The translations under genes were made by a program, and so were the position numbers. Below, piece after piece: positions 21,264 to 31,791 of a DNA stretch of 64,000 bases (positions are counted from its first letter, which is position 1; each line of letters opens with the position of its first letter). Under the pieces are notes generated by a model that was not told where the DNA came from, did no database searches, and saw only the letters and a list, made by a program, of their open reading frames with translations. Source of the stretch: Rhodotorula mucilaginosa (taxonomy: Eukaryota; Basidiomycota; Microbotryomycetes; Sporidiobolales; Sporidiobolaceae); the NCBI GenBank assembly GCA_034406715.1, contig CP137872.1, forward strand, positions 1 to 64,000, given 5' to 3'.

Positions 21264-21590
21264 ATGGGCACCGCTGCAGGAACAATCGCTCGCCAGATTG
21301 TGAGCCGCGCCGTCGCGTCCGCCGCCGCCGCCGCCTCATCCTCCCGTCCCGTCGGCAGTCTCGCCTCCTCCGCCTCCTCCGTCCCGTTCCGCATGGCCAC
21401 GTCCGAAAACCAGCAGCTGTACCCATCCCGCTCAAAGGTGACGAGTGCGCCTCCTCCAGGTCCGACTTCGTCGCTGCTCGAACCGACTTGGCGTGAGTCT
21501 CTTCCGAAAATCGTCGCGACGCGGGCGATGATACCCTCCGTCCCTCCATCGCTGACCCGTTTGTCCAACAAACCTGATGCCTTGAGATGA
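21264..21590 (+). CDS. Small hypothetical protein with mitochondrial-like N-terminus
   Basis: ATG at 21264 opens MGTAAGTIARQIVSRAVASA, an Ala/Ser/Arg-rich amphipathic start with no acidic residue over about 45 residues, typical of mitochondrial presequences. Unspliced, the frame stops at 21590 (108 codons). A possible intron (donor after PSRSK near 21439, branch gctgacc, acceptor gatcgcag ending near 21597) would join to FAGSLDAGQECRAGSPSK and continue towards 21845. I recognise no family and cannot choose between the two models. Confidence 0.4.
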   Translation: MGTAAGTIARQIVSRAVASAAAAASSSRPVGSLASSASSVPFRMATSENQQLYPSRSKVTSAPPPGPTSSLLEPTWRESLPKIVATRAMIPSVPPSLTRLSNKPDALR

Positions 21591-22088
21591 TCGCAGTTCG
21601 CCGGGAGCTTGGACGCCGGTCAGGAATGCAGGGCCGGATCGCCCTCTAAGCAAGCGAGCGAGCGAGCAACCACCCCCAACGCGCCCAACATTCGGTTCCC
21701 TGGCCCTTACACGCGTTCATCCCCACCATCCCAAGAGACGACCACAGGCCCACGCTTCCAACAGCAGCGCTCCGTGTCGCTCCGAGTACGAGCACGTTCA
21801 TTTCCCCCTTTTGCCGTTCATTCCGCCACCGCCGCTCGTTCCTGAATCCTGTAACCTGTAACCTGTATCCGACCACGGCGTCCACCCGCATCCTAGTTTA
21901 CCCCTCCATGTAGCCGTACCGGTCCCTGTTAATCCTCCTGGTAGAGACTCACTCACTCACTCGCGCTCAAGTGTATCGCTGGTCCGATCTTCTCGAAGGA
22001 GATTTTCCGGTCGGTCCGAGGGAATGGGTGTGCGGATTACAACAAGCGGCAGTTGCGGAGATGTACACGGTACAACAGCCTTGCGGGA
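21591..22088. other. Intergenic region, no further gene seen
   Basis: May include a second exon of the small gene to its left. It contains a short cctgtaa repeat near 21848-21862 and a ctca repeat near 21950-21962. Otherwise nothing recognised. Confidence 0.4.
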
Positions 22089-22708
22089 CTAAGACGACGC
22101 TGGAGGTGCTGTCGTCCTCCTCGTCGGCCGTTCGAGGACTTGATCGAGTTGGGCGATGAGGGCCTTTTCGAGCGGCAACATGGCGCGGTCGGACGAGGCC
22201 GGTCCACCTCCGGCGTCGGCGAGCGAGGACAGGTCGAGCGAGAGAAAGACTTGGCTCGCGTAGCGTTTCGCTGCCCGGGCGGCAGGTGTGAGTCGGAGTC
22301 AGAACTTGCCGATCTCTTTTGACGGGGAGAACCAGGGGCGAACGTACAGAGACGGGCAGCCAACGCCAAAGAAGCGGATGTGGACGTGCTCAAGCTGGTA
22401 GCAGCCGGGGGGACGGTATTGCCCGGTCTCTGTTTTTCAGCCGCATGGTCGAGGGTACGGGCACCTGAAAGTCAGCGAGAAGCGAGGGGCGGCGCGTAGG
22501 CAGAGCGCGGCGGACTGACTGGCATCGCGACTGCCGTGTCTGCCATGAGAGAGAAGGGCTGCTGGGCGGCTGCTCCGACTGCAAGCCAGAGTGCGTTCGG
22601 CCCGATGACGGAGAGTTGAGCGACAAACAGCTGGTCGAACGCAGCGTCGAAGCGGTCCAGCTCGAGCAGGAGCGTCTGCGTCGTAACCTTGGGTTGGACC
22701 CGTTCCAT
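22089..22708 (-). CDS. Putative proteasome assembly chaperone 4 (PSMG4/Poc4-like)
   Basis: Small two-part protein. It starts MERVQPKVTTQTLLLELDRF at 22708, followed by LSVIGPNALWLAVGAAAQQP, which resembles the PSMG4 core strand (D-S-x-F-x-WVG). The last exon, frame set by the stop at 22089, reads AARAAKRYASQVFLSLDLSS, then DRAMLPLEKALIAQLDQVLE. This matches the second half of PSMG4 (LAQRLARKTNKQVFVSYNL, then a C-terminal helix). Partners would be PSMG3/Poc3 in 20S alpha-ring assembly. The middle exon(s) near 22380-22470 are uncertain. Family sequences diverge strongly, so this rests on the two motifs and on length. It lies head-to-head with RPC34, 206 bp apart. Confidence 0.6.
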
Positions 22709-22914
22709 AGCCCCTTTTGTCACAGGGAATAGCTGTGATCGGGGATCACAGCGAGAGGACTGTACTGGTCGAGTGTACAAAGGCGAGTCGGCGCCTCCCC
22801 TGCGGTGCTCGGACCTCCACCTCTGTGTCGGCGCACGATTCGCTCATCCTTCGCAACGCCCTCTCGCGGCTCTGCGCGACTCGCCGACTGCTTAGCGAGC
22901 TCGCCTCGGCCACG
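22709..22914. promoter_or_regulatory. Compact divergent promoter, PSMG4-like / RPC34
   Basis: Only 206 bp between start codons on opposite strands, so both core promoters must lie here. It contains agctgtgatcggggatcacagc (22729-22750), an imperfect inverted repeat that could be a regulator site or chance. Confidence 0.45.
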
Positions 22915-25198
22915 ATGCCGCCGAGGGCCTCGACCTCGAACGCAGGCGCGGCCGCCGCCAGCGCCAAAAAGCTCTCCCCCGTCGAGCTCAAACTCCTCAA
23001 TGCCGGCCTCGCAGTCAAGGGAGGCGTGCGTGCACCCACTCACTCTCGATTTTAGGCTCTCTGTGAGCCCCCGTGGGCGCGAGCCGCGCGCGCTGACTGC
23101 GAGCGAACCTCCCCCGCCGCCGGACCGGAAACAGGAAATGCTCCAGAACGACTTGTTTGCCGCGTGCGGTCTCAGCGTGACAGCAACGACTATGGACGCA
23201 GTCAACGGCTTGTTGCGAAAGGTGCGGATCTGCGCGCGGTCCGGATCGAGCGACTTGCTGACCCGAAAAGAGCCACTCTCAGGGCCTCGCGCAAATGCTC
23301 CGCACGTCCAGTGGCCAGACCATGTTCCGTTTCCTCGGCAAAGAAGAAGCCAAGGCGTACGTCAACCGCATTGCCGACGTGTCGGTCGAGAGAGAGTGCT
23401 CGGAGTCTGATTGCTCGGCGACCCCGCAGGATGAGTTCGATGGATGCAGAGGAGAAACTCGTCTTGAACCACATCCGTGATGCCGGTAACATGGGTGCGT
23501 GTCTCTCTGGACCTCCATCAACGACCGTGCAGGTGCTGACGAAGGTCTACCACAGGAATCTGGAGTCGGACCCTGACGACCAAGACGGGCTTGCCTCGCG
23601 CGACGATTGCCAAGGCGCTCAAGGTCCTCGAAGGGAAAAAGACCATCAAGACGGTCAAGTCGGTCAAGGTGAGCGTCAGCGACCGAATGCTCTCCGCAGC
23701 TTGTTCTTCCGGACACGGATCAACGCAGCTACCGACAGGCTGCTGTTGCACGAGCGCTCGCTGACACTCCCACGCTCCTCCCTCCGACTCGCACGCAGAC
23801 CCCGACTCGCAAGATCTACATGCTCACGGGGATCGCGCCTTCGGTCGAGCTGACGGGCGGTCCCTGGTTCACCGACAACGAACTCGACGTCGAGTTGGTC
23901 GAGACCCTCAAGAGGGTCGTGCGGAAATTCTTGCAGCAAAAGGTGAGGGTCCTTTCCTTCGGGACGAATGTTGCGTCGTTTTGAGTTGTTTCTTTCCCTT
24001 GTCCTCTGATCACACACTCCGCGCGCCGCAGTCGCAACCACCTTCAGTCACGGTCACGGACCCATCGACGTCGGAACCGGCTAGGATCAAGCCCATCTAC
24101 CCTGTCACGGCGACTCCCTTGCTGCCGACGTCCGAACAAGTCCTCGAGTGGATCCTCAAATCGGGCGCCGCGATCGTCGACCTCGCCAAGGAGCACGTCG
24201 AGGACCTGCTCGACTTGATGGTGTTTGACGGCGACGTCGAAAAGGTGCTCGTGAACCGCCTCGGCCCGGACGGGATGCCCGTCGCTGCGCGCAAGGGAGG
24301 GAAAGCGAACGGCAAGAAACCGGCCAAGAAGTCGTCGTCCTCGTCGAAGCGGAAAAAGGGCGCCGAGTCGTCGTCTTCCGAGGAAGATTCGGACGATTCC
24401 GACACCGGGGGAGGAGGCAAAGGCAAGAAGGGCAAAGGTGGTGGCAAGAGGGCCGCGAACGGCAAGGCGAAGCGGAAACGGGCGAAACTCGGTTCCGATA
24501 CCGAGACCGAGAGCGACGACGACCAGAGTTCCGATTTCGACTCGGACGCCGAAGCCCCGTCAGCGGCGGCGAAACGGAAACGGCGCCGCGCGGGCAAAGG
24601 ATCAGACGATGACGATGGGGAGGAGGCTACCGGGGGGGACAGCGACGACGGCGGCGGGCGGAAAAAGAAGGGGAGCTCGAAACGGCGCCAGAAGCGCGTC
24701 AAGCGTCGAGTCAAGGCCGAGGGCGACAGCGACCAGGGCATGTCGTCATCGGAGAGCGAGGACGAGTCGTCGAGGCGGCGAAAACGCGGGCAGGCTGGGG
24801 ACGACGTTGCGGCGGAAGGAGGAGGAGAAGGCCAAGGCGAAGGGACAGACGGCAACACGCAATACGTCTACCGCATGATCCGCCAGTACCGTCCCACCGT
24901 CGGCTGGACCGACATGCCCTGCGGACGCTGCCCCGTCGAAGAGTTCTGCTCCGAACCCCCTCGCCGCCGCGCTGAAGCCGTCCGCCGTCCCGCTCAGGTC
25001 ACTACCAGCACCGGAGCGCCGTCGACCCGGATCGAGTTCGAAGGTGGGATCCAGGGGATCGGGATGTTGGGAGGAGCAGGAGCGGCGATCGGCGTGTCGG
25101 ACGCGAAATGGGGAGAACTCAAAGGCGGGATCGGGAACGGCGTCGCGCCCGTCAATCCGGTCGATTGCCCCGCGTACAAAGCCTGGCTCGACTTTTGA
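22915..25198 (+). CDS. RPC34: RNA polymerase III subunit RPC6/RPC34
   Basis: Pol III-specific winged-helix subunit that helps open promoters with RPC82/RPC31. It starts MPPRASTSNAGAAAASAKKL. Early exons give helix-wing segments: MSSMDAEEKLVLNHIRDAGN, LPRATIAKALKVLEGKKTIK and a third around IYMLTGIAPSVELTGGPWFT, DNELDVELVETLKRVVRKFL. The final large exon contains LLPTSEQVLEWILKSGAAIV and, at the end, the iron-sulfur region GWTDMPCGRCPVEEFCSE plus NPVDCPAYKAWLDF with the fourth Cys. Between the last winged helix and the cluster lies an insertion of about 180 residues of alternating basic (KKGKGGGKR) and acidic/Ser (SEEDSDDSD) runs not present in yeast Rpc34. All four Cys are intact. Confidence 0.93.
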
Positions 25199-25590
25199 GC
25201 GGGAATTTTTTTTTCCCATGCTTGCGCTCGTGCTTGGAGGGCCGTGCGTACGGTGTCGTGTAGCTCCTTTACGTGCTTTTTTGACGATGCATTTCGATCC
25301 TCATCAATCGCCGGGCAAGCGGATGCACCTTCACGGTCGTGGGAAGCTGGCAGACTCGTAGTGATGGACACTCGGAAGAGACGGACCAGGAAAGGGACTG
25401 CGCGCAGTAGGGGAAGCTAAACTCTTTTCACAACTTTGCTCTGCCTGAGGAGGGTCCAAGATGATTGTAATTTGTATTTACATCGGTATCTGCCGGGTGT
25501 GATCCTTCTTGGTCCCCTTTCTAGCTCAGAACAGTTTTGTCGCTGGAGGGGTGGTATCCGGGGATTCGTAAGGTAGATGAGAATTGAGTT
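25199..25590. other. Convergent 3' region, RPC34 and BLI-3-like gene
   Basis: Contains the 3' UTRs of both flanking genes; a run of eight T follows the RPC34 stop. No gene seen. Confidence 0.6.
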
Positions 25591-26964
25591 TTAAACCGAC
25601 TGGCCCTCGGTCTGCCTTGCGAGTTCGAGCTGTGCGACCAACGCAAGAACCAGCAGAAGTCAGTCAGACAACTCTTGAAGTATCTGAGCCCAGCTCCGGA
25701 GGACTCGATGAGGAGAGCTGAAACGCACGTCCGAAGCCGAGATGACGCGCAAGTGACCAGGCGCGGCCGTCTCGCCGGTGACGGCCCCCTTGATGACCTC
25801 GACGGTCTGGCCGAGCGAGGTGCGAGTCTTGACCCACTGCGCGCGTTGGGGACGAATACCAAGTCGGCGATACGGGAACAGGGTGCGAGAAAGGGTGCGA
25901 GGAAGGGCGCGCGGCAGGGAAGGGAGCGAGGAAGAAGAAGTCAGTTCTCAAGATAAACGGTATCCGAACAACGACCAAGAACGCACGTAGCGGATCTGGA
26001 TGGGCAGGCGAGTGTTACGTCAGCTACGAGGTCCATCACCATGAAAGACTACTCAGACACTAACCTCTGCCGGGGTGACCTGGATGACGCCGATGCGGGG
26101 GTCGCCCGGCTCGCCGGTGCGGACGCCGTCCTTCAAGTCTCCGAACCACTGCGGAGGAGGATCCGGAAGGTCCAGCGTGAGCACATACAGGACTGACTCG
26201 TCCTTTCAAGTCGTCCAGCTCGCTACCGAACGCGCAAAGGAGGAGGACGAGGAGGGAAGCCAAACGGGGACGTACCGACTTGATCATGGGGTTCCACAGG
26301 TCCTTGATGGTCTGCTCGTCCTTGACAACCTTGGCGGTACCCGAGACCGAGGCCCAGTCGGTGCTGTTCGGGTCCGAGAAGGCGACGTTGACGTGCGCGT
26401 CGTTCTCGAGCTCGTCAAACTTGCCGGCTGTGCGGCAACCAACGCAGTTTCAAGCCGTCAGTTCAAACGAACGTGGTTCATCGGAAAGACGGAAAAGAAA
26501 AGTGGCACGCACAGTCGGTGTTGGCGATGAACTGGAAGACGAGGCCCTTGTGCGAGGCGGGGGCCATGGCGCGCGAGTGGAGCTGGCCGTCGGCGGAGCG
26601 GGTGACGAGCATGCCAAACTTGGCCTCCTTGACGATCTTGCGCATCTCCTCGATCCTGGTGGGGGCGAGTCGCGTGTTAGTGGGTCCGTTGCCCTACAAA
26701 CGGCACTGCGTCATCCCCCAAGGATTCGCTCGAGACGGAGGACGAAATCATGGAGGGTAAGCAAAGCCAGACGCACTTTTCGCTCGGGGATGCGTCGGAC
26801 ATGGCCTTTGCGGTGTACGGGTCGTTGGGAGCCATGGTTGGTGAAGACGTGGAGAAGCAGTTGAAGCGGTGGTGGTGGGGACTCGCGCTGCTCCGGAGGA
26901 TCGGTGCAAAGGCGGCGGTGCGAGCGAGGGCGTCAGCGGGTCGGAGCCTGAGAGTTGCGAGCAT
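25591..26964 (-). CDS. FMN-binding split-barrel protein, BLI-3 / general stress protein 26 family
   Basis: Pyridoxamine-phosphate-oxidase-like split barrel (Pyrid_ox_like), the family of Neurospora blue-light-induced BLI-3. It starts MLATLRLRPADALARTAAFA at 26964. The first ~45 residues look like a mitochondrial presequence, and a second Met (MAPNDPYTAKAM) begins where most family members start, so two forms are possible. Core segments are IVKEAKFGMLVTRSADGQLH, MAPASHKGLVFQFIANTD, FDELENDAHVNVAFSDPNST, DWASVSGTAKVVKDEQTIKD, WNPMIKSWFGDLKDGVRTGE and RIGVIQVTPAE. The C-terminus reads LARQTEGQSV. About seven short introns. Likely flavin-dependent redox or stress role; the substrate is unknown. 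Confidence 0.87.
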
Positions 26965-27170
26965 CGGGTCGTTGGTGCTTACAGAACGTGAGGTTGGTTG
27001 CGGAAGGAGAGGCGAGAGCGAGTCGCGACGGTCACGAACGATTCGACAGCTCGGCGCAGCGACGTCATCGATTGGCTCGAGGGGAGGCGCGATCGGGCGC
27101 CACCTCGGCTCGACTTCCCATCCATTTTGATCGCCGACGTTTTTTTCGTTTCTCCGGCCGAACCACGGTA
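26965..27170. promoter_or_regulatory. Compact divergent promoter, BLI-3-like / TPR protein
   Basis: 206 bp between opposite start codons. A T-run (cgttttttttcg-like, near 27139) lies about 30 bp before the TPR gene's ATG. No light-response element could be claimed. Confidence 0.4.
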
Positions 27171-28979
27171 ATGGCGCCGCTCAAGCTGCCTGCAGTCAAG
27201 TCCAAAGCAAAGGGCAAGGCGAAACAGCTCCACATCGACTATGCCACGCTCGACTCGGCTCGCGCTTCCGCTCCCGCAGACTGGTCCGCCGAAGCCTGGC
27301 TCGAGGAAGGGACGCGCCAGGAAGAGCAAGGCGAGCGGTACCAAGTCGGTCCGAAAGCAGCTCGCCACCTCTGGAACGCCCTCACGTGCTACCGCCTCGC
27401 CGCCACCACCCGCGAGTTTGCGTTCGACGCCCGCTACAACGCCGCCCGCGTCTCGCACGCCCTCGGCGCCGACCACTTGAACCCACCCGAGTGCCTCGAG
27501 GCGCTCCAAGCCGCCCGGAATGGGTACCGCCAAGCGCTCGCTATTGCCCCTCCGGAAGAAGCGACCGCTCGCATCGACGCCCTGTACAATCTCGCGCAGG
27601 CCGACGCCACTTTGCTCGCGCAGCTCCAGGCGGGAATCGTAGCGCCGACGCCGGACCGAACCGAAACGGAAAAGGAACTCGCGCGAGAGGCCAAGGAGCT
27701 GTTCAGCGAGGTGGAACGGCTGCAACGCGTCGAGCTGGATCGGTACCAGAACAAGGGCGACGACACAGTCGACCTCTCGTCCGACGGGCCTGATCAACTC
27801 GAGGTAGAAGGGGGAGACGGCGCCGTCGAGACGTCGGTCCAGGTGACGGCGATCGTCACGCCGCGGTTAGTGATCGATACCGTCCTCGCCAGCATCTCGT
27901 TCGACATGCAGCTCTCGGAAAGCAGCCTCGCGGACCCCGAAACCGATTCGCAACTCCGGCAAAGCGCCGTCGACGCCTTCTCGCGCGCGATGGAGTTGCG
28001 CGCCGTCGTCGCCGCCCAGGAGGGAGAACACGAGATCGCCGACCTCGATTTTGAGCTCGCGGTTCACGAAATCGAAATCATGACGACGTGGTCCTCGGCG
28101 GCGGCGGCGGCGGCCGATGTAGGACCGAGGCTCGACCAGCTCGTCGCGACAACCGCCGAGGGAGGTCCCCTCCCATCTCGGCAGATCGACGCCCTGTCGC
28201 TGCTGGCCGATTATCTCGTCGACGAGGCCTTCCCACCCAAGACATCCCCCACTCCCGACGAGTCAAATAGTTTGACGACGACGGCTACTCTCGAGCGCGC
28301 CTTGACGGCATACCAACGCGCCGCGTCCTTGCTCTCGAATCGCCTCTCGCCGCCAAAACACATCCCGGCTCTGCAACTCCCCTCGCTCCTCTCTGCCAAC
28401 CTCGCTTCACAAGCTCAAGTACACCTCATCGCTCACCTCGTTGGGCTTTCCTCTTCGGGAGTATCGTTTTCGCACCTCGACGAGGCGCAGAGACTCTCCA
28501 TCGAGGCGATTGCCGCTGCGAAACCGACCGTCGTCCTCTCCGTTCCATCCTTCTCCTCCTCCTCCTCGACCGCCGCAAACACAGCGTCGCCTTCTTCCCT
28601 CCCTCCCGTTTCGGCCATCCGTCCCCCAGGGGCAAACGATGCCCGCACAGATTGGACCACTCTCGCCGCCGTCCGGACCGGGTTCTTCACCCTCCTCCGC
28701 GTGCGGTACTACTACGCCTGCGCCACGGCCGAATCGCCTTCGTCGCTGCTGCTGCGGGACCAACTCAAAGCTCGCGCGTGGGGAGAGTGGTCCGCGCTTG
28801 GTCTGGCCAAAGGTCGCGATGGAGGAGGAGGAGCAAGGAACGGGGACGGATTGGCGGCTTTGAAGAGGAGCGAAGTGAGCTGGTGGCTGAACGAGATTGA
28901 TGAGGACGCGGTTGCCAAAGTGGTGGGTGCGGAGGTGACCCAGGCGGAACGAGCGTGGTGGGCCTCGTTGGCGCCCTAG
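27171..28979 (+). CDS. Intronless TPR-like protein, 602 aa
   Basis: A single exon from ATG at 27171 to the stop at 28979. The start is basic (MAPLKLPAVKSKAKGKAKQL). Helical-hairpin repeats follow: AARHLWNALTCYRLAATTRE, ARYNAARVSHALG, CLEALQAARNGYRQALAIAP, ARIDALYNLAQADATLLAQL, and further helices around DAFSRAMELRAVVAAQEGEH and ALTAYQRAASLLSNRL. This spacing is TPR-like. The middle has an acidic linker and a Ser/Ala-rich loop (28550-28610). No signal or membrane segment, so nuclear or cytosolic. I see a general likeness to fungal TPR chaperone-type proteins (for example the Rpl4 chaperone Acl4) but cannot assign an orthologue. It is unusual here for lacking introns. Confidence 0.8.
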   Translation: MAPLKLPAVKSKAKGKAKQLHIDYATLDSARASAPADWSAEAWLEEGTRQEEQGERYQVGPKAARHLWNALTCYRLAATTREFAFDARYNAARVSHALGADHLNPPECLEALQAARNGYRQALAIAPPEEATARIDALYNLAQADATLLAQLQAGIVAPTPDRTETEKELAREAKELFSEVERLQRVELDRYQNKGDDTVDLSSDGPDQLEVEGGDGAVETSVQVTAIVTPRLVIDTVLASISFDMQLSESSLADPETDSQLRQSAVDAFSRAMELRAVVAAQEGEHEIADLDFELAVHEIEIMTTWSSAAAAAADVGPRLDQLVATTAEGGPLPSRQIDALSLLADYLVDEAFPPKTSPTPDESNSLTTTATLERALTAYQRAASLLSNRLSPPKHIPALQLPSLLSANLASQAQVHLIAHLVGLSSSGVSFSHLDEAQRLSIEAIAAAKPTVVLSVPSFSSSSSTAANTASPSSLPPVSAIRPPGANDARTDWTTLAAVRTGFFTLLRVRYYYACATAESPSSLLLRDQLKARAWGEWSALGLAKGRDGGGGARNGDGLAALKRSEVSWWLNEIDEDAVAKVVGAEVTQAERAWWASLAP

Positions 28980-29260
28980 GACCTCGATAGATTCCCACGC
29001 CGCTTGGGCACACTCGGGAGACCGTTCCTCCTCGTTCTGCCTCTCCGTACCCTCTCTCGAGTGATTTGGGCCGAATAGAGTGAGAGCAACATAGTGATGG
29101 CAGGTACAGAGAGCCAAGAGAGGCTTGGAAAAGTTCTACCTGTCTGTCACGGAGGGGAGGGAATCTCGACAGAGTAGGTCGGTATGTGCAAAACGGAAAG
29201 GGGTATGCGAGAAGTTCCGATCTTGGATCGTGCAGGAGAAATCTAGGGAAGAGTCGAGAT

Positions 29261-30699
29261 CTAGCCGAACGTCGCTTCGAGGCGACTGTAACTGCGCGTG
29301 AGTCGGCACGTCACGAGTGGCGTCAGTTCTCCCGAGCATAATGCGCGCCTTCAACCCGATCTGAAACACCGTGACAAACAAAACGCACATGTAAAAGATC
29401 AGAGCGGAAGACGGTGCCGCCTTGAGTGCCGTCAACCCGCACCCGCTGTACAAGCCGCGGAGTCCTCGCGCCGTATAGATATCCTTCCCGACTTGGAAAA
29501 AGCTCCTCCGCGGTTCCTTCTTGCCGCCGCCCACCCTGAGACCTCGCAGTTCGTCCTCGGTCTGGATCGTCGACTTGATGCAGTCGGCGGGGAAGAGGAC
29601 GACATTGTACGTGACGCCGGCGGCCGCTCCCGCCGCCATCAACTCGACCGCCGACAAGTCCGCCTTGGTGACCCTCCCTCCAACCCCCGGCGCAGACGAG
29701 GAAGTCTCGCCCCGTGCGGCACGGCGCTGGATGAAGTAGGCGACGAGGAGTTCAAACGTCGTGAACCACGCGGCGCCGCCTCCAGTTTCGCGGATCAAGG
29801 TGCCCGTCTGGCCGAGCCAGAGTCCGCGGAGTCCGTACTCCCGCAGAATGGAACGCGTGAACGCGATCGCGCCCGGTTGCGGCGAGGGGGCGGCGGCGGC
29901 AGCGGCGGCGGCGGTGGCGGGAGAGGTTGCGAGTGTTCCTGCCTCGGCGGCGGCTGCGGCAATGTTGGACACCTGCATCTTGCACTTGACGAGTTCTACC
30001 GGGGTCAGGACGAACGAAGCCGCCGCTCCGGCGAGGGCAGCCGCTGTCGCCGTTTGCGGGATCGAGAGGTGCGGCGCGTCGTTTCGAGAGTCGGCGAGCG
30101 GCGGAGGCGGGAAGAGGCGCTTCAAAGCGGCTTGGGACTGGTTGTAGACGACAAAGAGGGTGGCGTTCTCGGCCATGGCGCCGAGGACGGGCATCGAGAC
30201 GCCCTGCGCAGTAGCCGTTCGTTGAGAAATGTGTCAGCAGCAGCGGGCGGCGGACGGCGTGCCGTCTCGGAAACCCCCCCCCCCCCCCGAGGCGAGAGAA
30301 ACGCACCCGCCAAAAGGCGCGGATGCCTTCGGTTCGATAAGTCTGTACGATGCAGTCCCATGGGCCAGTGTAGCGAGGCGGTCTGTCGAGGGGTTGGGAC
30401 TGGAGTCGGACTTTGGTCAAGTCCAAGGGGTGCTCCACTGCTCGGCTGGCGATTCCTGCGGTTCTCCCTCTTTATGCGTCAGCCGGGGATGCGGTGCGTA
30501 GCCGTGGCGTCGTTGTGTGGTTCTGGGAGGCGTACCTGCAGCCTGTGTAGGCAAGAGGTCAACGAGGTCCGAGGAGGGAGCGAGTTGTCTGAAGAGGAGA
30601 AGGACGCACCGAGCCGTACAAGATGTCCTTGACGCCGCCCCAAGGCCGGTCGTGGGTTATCGGCGGCCATTCCACGAGCTCGGGAGCGTGGTCCGACAT
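29261..30699 (-). CDS. ORT1: Mitochondrial ornithine carrier (ORT1/ARG11), SLC25 family
   Basis: Inner-membrane carrier exchanging ornithine and related basic amino acids for arginine synthesis. It starts MSDHAPELVEWPPITHDRPW at 30699. It has three mitochondrial-carrier repeats: EHPLDLTKVRLQSQPL (PxDxxKxRLQ); LTPVELVKCKMQVSNI, the ORT-specific version; and LFPADCIKSTIQTED. Also AENATLFVVYNQSQAALKRL, GLWLGQTGTLIRETGGGAAW and GLRGLYSGCGLTALKAAPSS match yeast Ort1 closely. An Ala-rich loop (AAAAAAEAGTLA, AAAAAAAPSP) is inserted in repeat 2. The end is an intron from after FY(I) to a gccgactcacgcgcag acceptor, joining to SRLEATFG and the stop at 29261. An intron near the start contains a run of 15 G on the coding strand. 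Confidence 0.94.
30274..30288. repeat. 15-bp homopolymer C run
   Basis: Fifteen C in a row (plus strand) inside an intron of the ornithine carrier, close to its donor. Length variation or sequencing error is likely at such a run, but it does not touch coding sequence. Confidence 0.85.
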
Positions 30700-30830
30700 G
30701 GTCAGAGTCCGCCTCCAGGGGGAGAGGGAGAGGAGAGAGACGCGAGCCGAGAGTTGTGCCTGCTCGCTCGTTCAAGTCGCGACTCTGCGTCGGCTCCTCG
30801 TTTCATCTCTCTACGCAACCAGAGACGGCG
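30700..30830. promoter_or_regulatory. 131-bp bidirectional promoter, ORT1 / MRPL16
   Basis: Both genes start outward from this interval, the shortest in the window. It begins with a gagagg-rich purine stretch on the plus strand. Both products are mitochondrial, so co-regulation is plausible. Confidence 0.5.
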
Positions 30831-31791
30831 ATGAGCACCTCGCTGTTGAACCGCGCATCCGCGCTCGTCTCGTCCTTCTCCCGCCTCGCCGTCTCGTCCC
30901 CGTCCTCTGCCTCGTCCTCCCGCGTCCAAGTGCGGCACAAGTCGCTCGTCCCGCGGCGGACAAAGTACCGCAAAGCCCAAAAGGGGCGCACTCCCCTCGC
31001 CCTCGGCGGGTCCCTCAAGGGGACCACCCTCGAGTGGGGCGACTATGGCCTCCGCGTCAACGAGGCAGTCCGCCTCTCGGCCAAGCACCTCGAGGTCGCA
31101 GAGGCCGCTCTCAAGCGCGGCTTGAAGCCCATCAGGGGCAGCAAGGTGTACGTACCATGTACCACCCTTTGTAGGTGGCTCACCGCTGACGACTTCGCCC
31201 TCACAGGTACATGCGCGTCTTTCCCGACATTCCAGTCTGCATCAAGGTCCGTTCTCTCAAGCCACTCGGGCCAACGACACTGCCAACTGACCGCGTACAC
31301 TCCACGCAGGGCAACGAGACTCGTATGGGCAAGGGCAAGGGAACTTTTGAATTCTGGGCATGTCGGCAAGTGGTCAGATCTGTCCCCCCGCCCCCCCCCT
31401 CCCCGGCCGCCGTTCTTACCTCTGTTCTTCTGCGCCAACAGGGCCAAGATGGGTCGCGTGATTCTCGAAATCGGTGGTCCAAACTTGCGACCAGAAATGG
31501 CCCATGCCGGTGCGTCTCGTTTTTCTCACCTTGGTCCTCCCTGACCTCCTCCCTGACTCCTCCTCCTCCGACTTTATAACGCCACCACCACCTGCAGTGA
31601 TGCGCCTCGCCGCGGCCAAGCTCCCCTGCACTTCCGAAGTGATCGACAAGTCGTCCGTCGCGCGACTCGGGTTCGCCGACGTCGAACCGGAACGGCACCT
31701 CCCGCGCGTGACCACCCTCGGTGCGGTGCAGCGGGCGGCACAACAAGCGCAAGCGGCGGACGAGGGAGGACCAGCGCCCGCCAGCGTGTAG
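30831..31791 (+). CDS. MRPL16: Mitochondrial ribosomal protein uL16m (MRPL16)
   Basis: Large-subunit mitoribosome protein near the peptidyl transferase centre. It starts [20 protein letters not shown], a typical presequence ending near [20 protein letters not shown]. The uL16 core follows: [34 protein letters not shown], then after introns [31 protein letters not shown] (the conserved R-M-G-x-GKG loop), [19 protein letters not shown] and [16 protein letters not shown]. The C-terminal extension ends EGGPAPASV at 31791. Four short introns. Divergent from the ornithine carrier. Confidence 0.95.

Noticed and set aside
22729-22750. Inverted repeat agctgtgatc/gggatcacagc in the PSMG4-like/RPC34 promoter as an operator
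   Set aside because: It may be a regulator site, but a single imperfect palindrome in a GC-rich genome is not enough to name one; it is mentioned only within the promoter entry.
24097-24858. 253-codon minus-strand frame rich in Ser, Pro and Phe
   Set aside because: Mirror of the charged insertion of RPC34; no independent motifs or splice sites.
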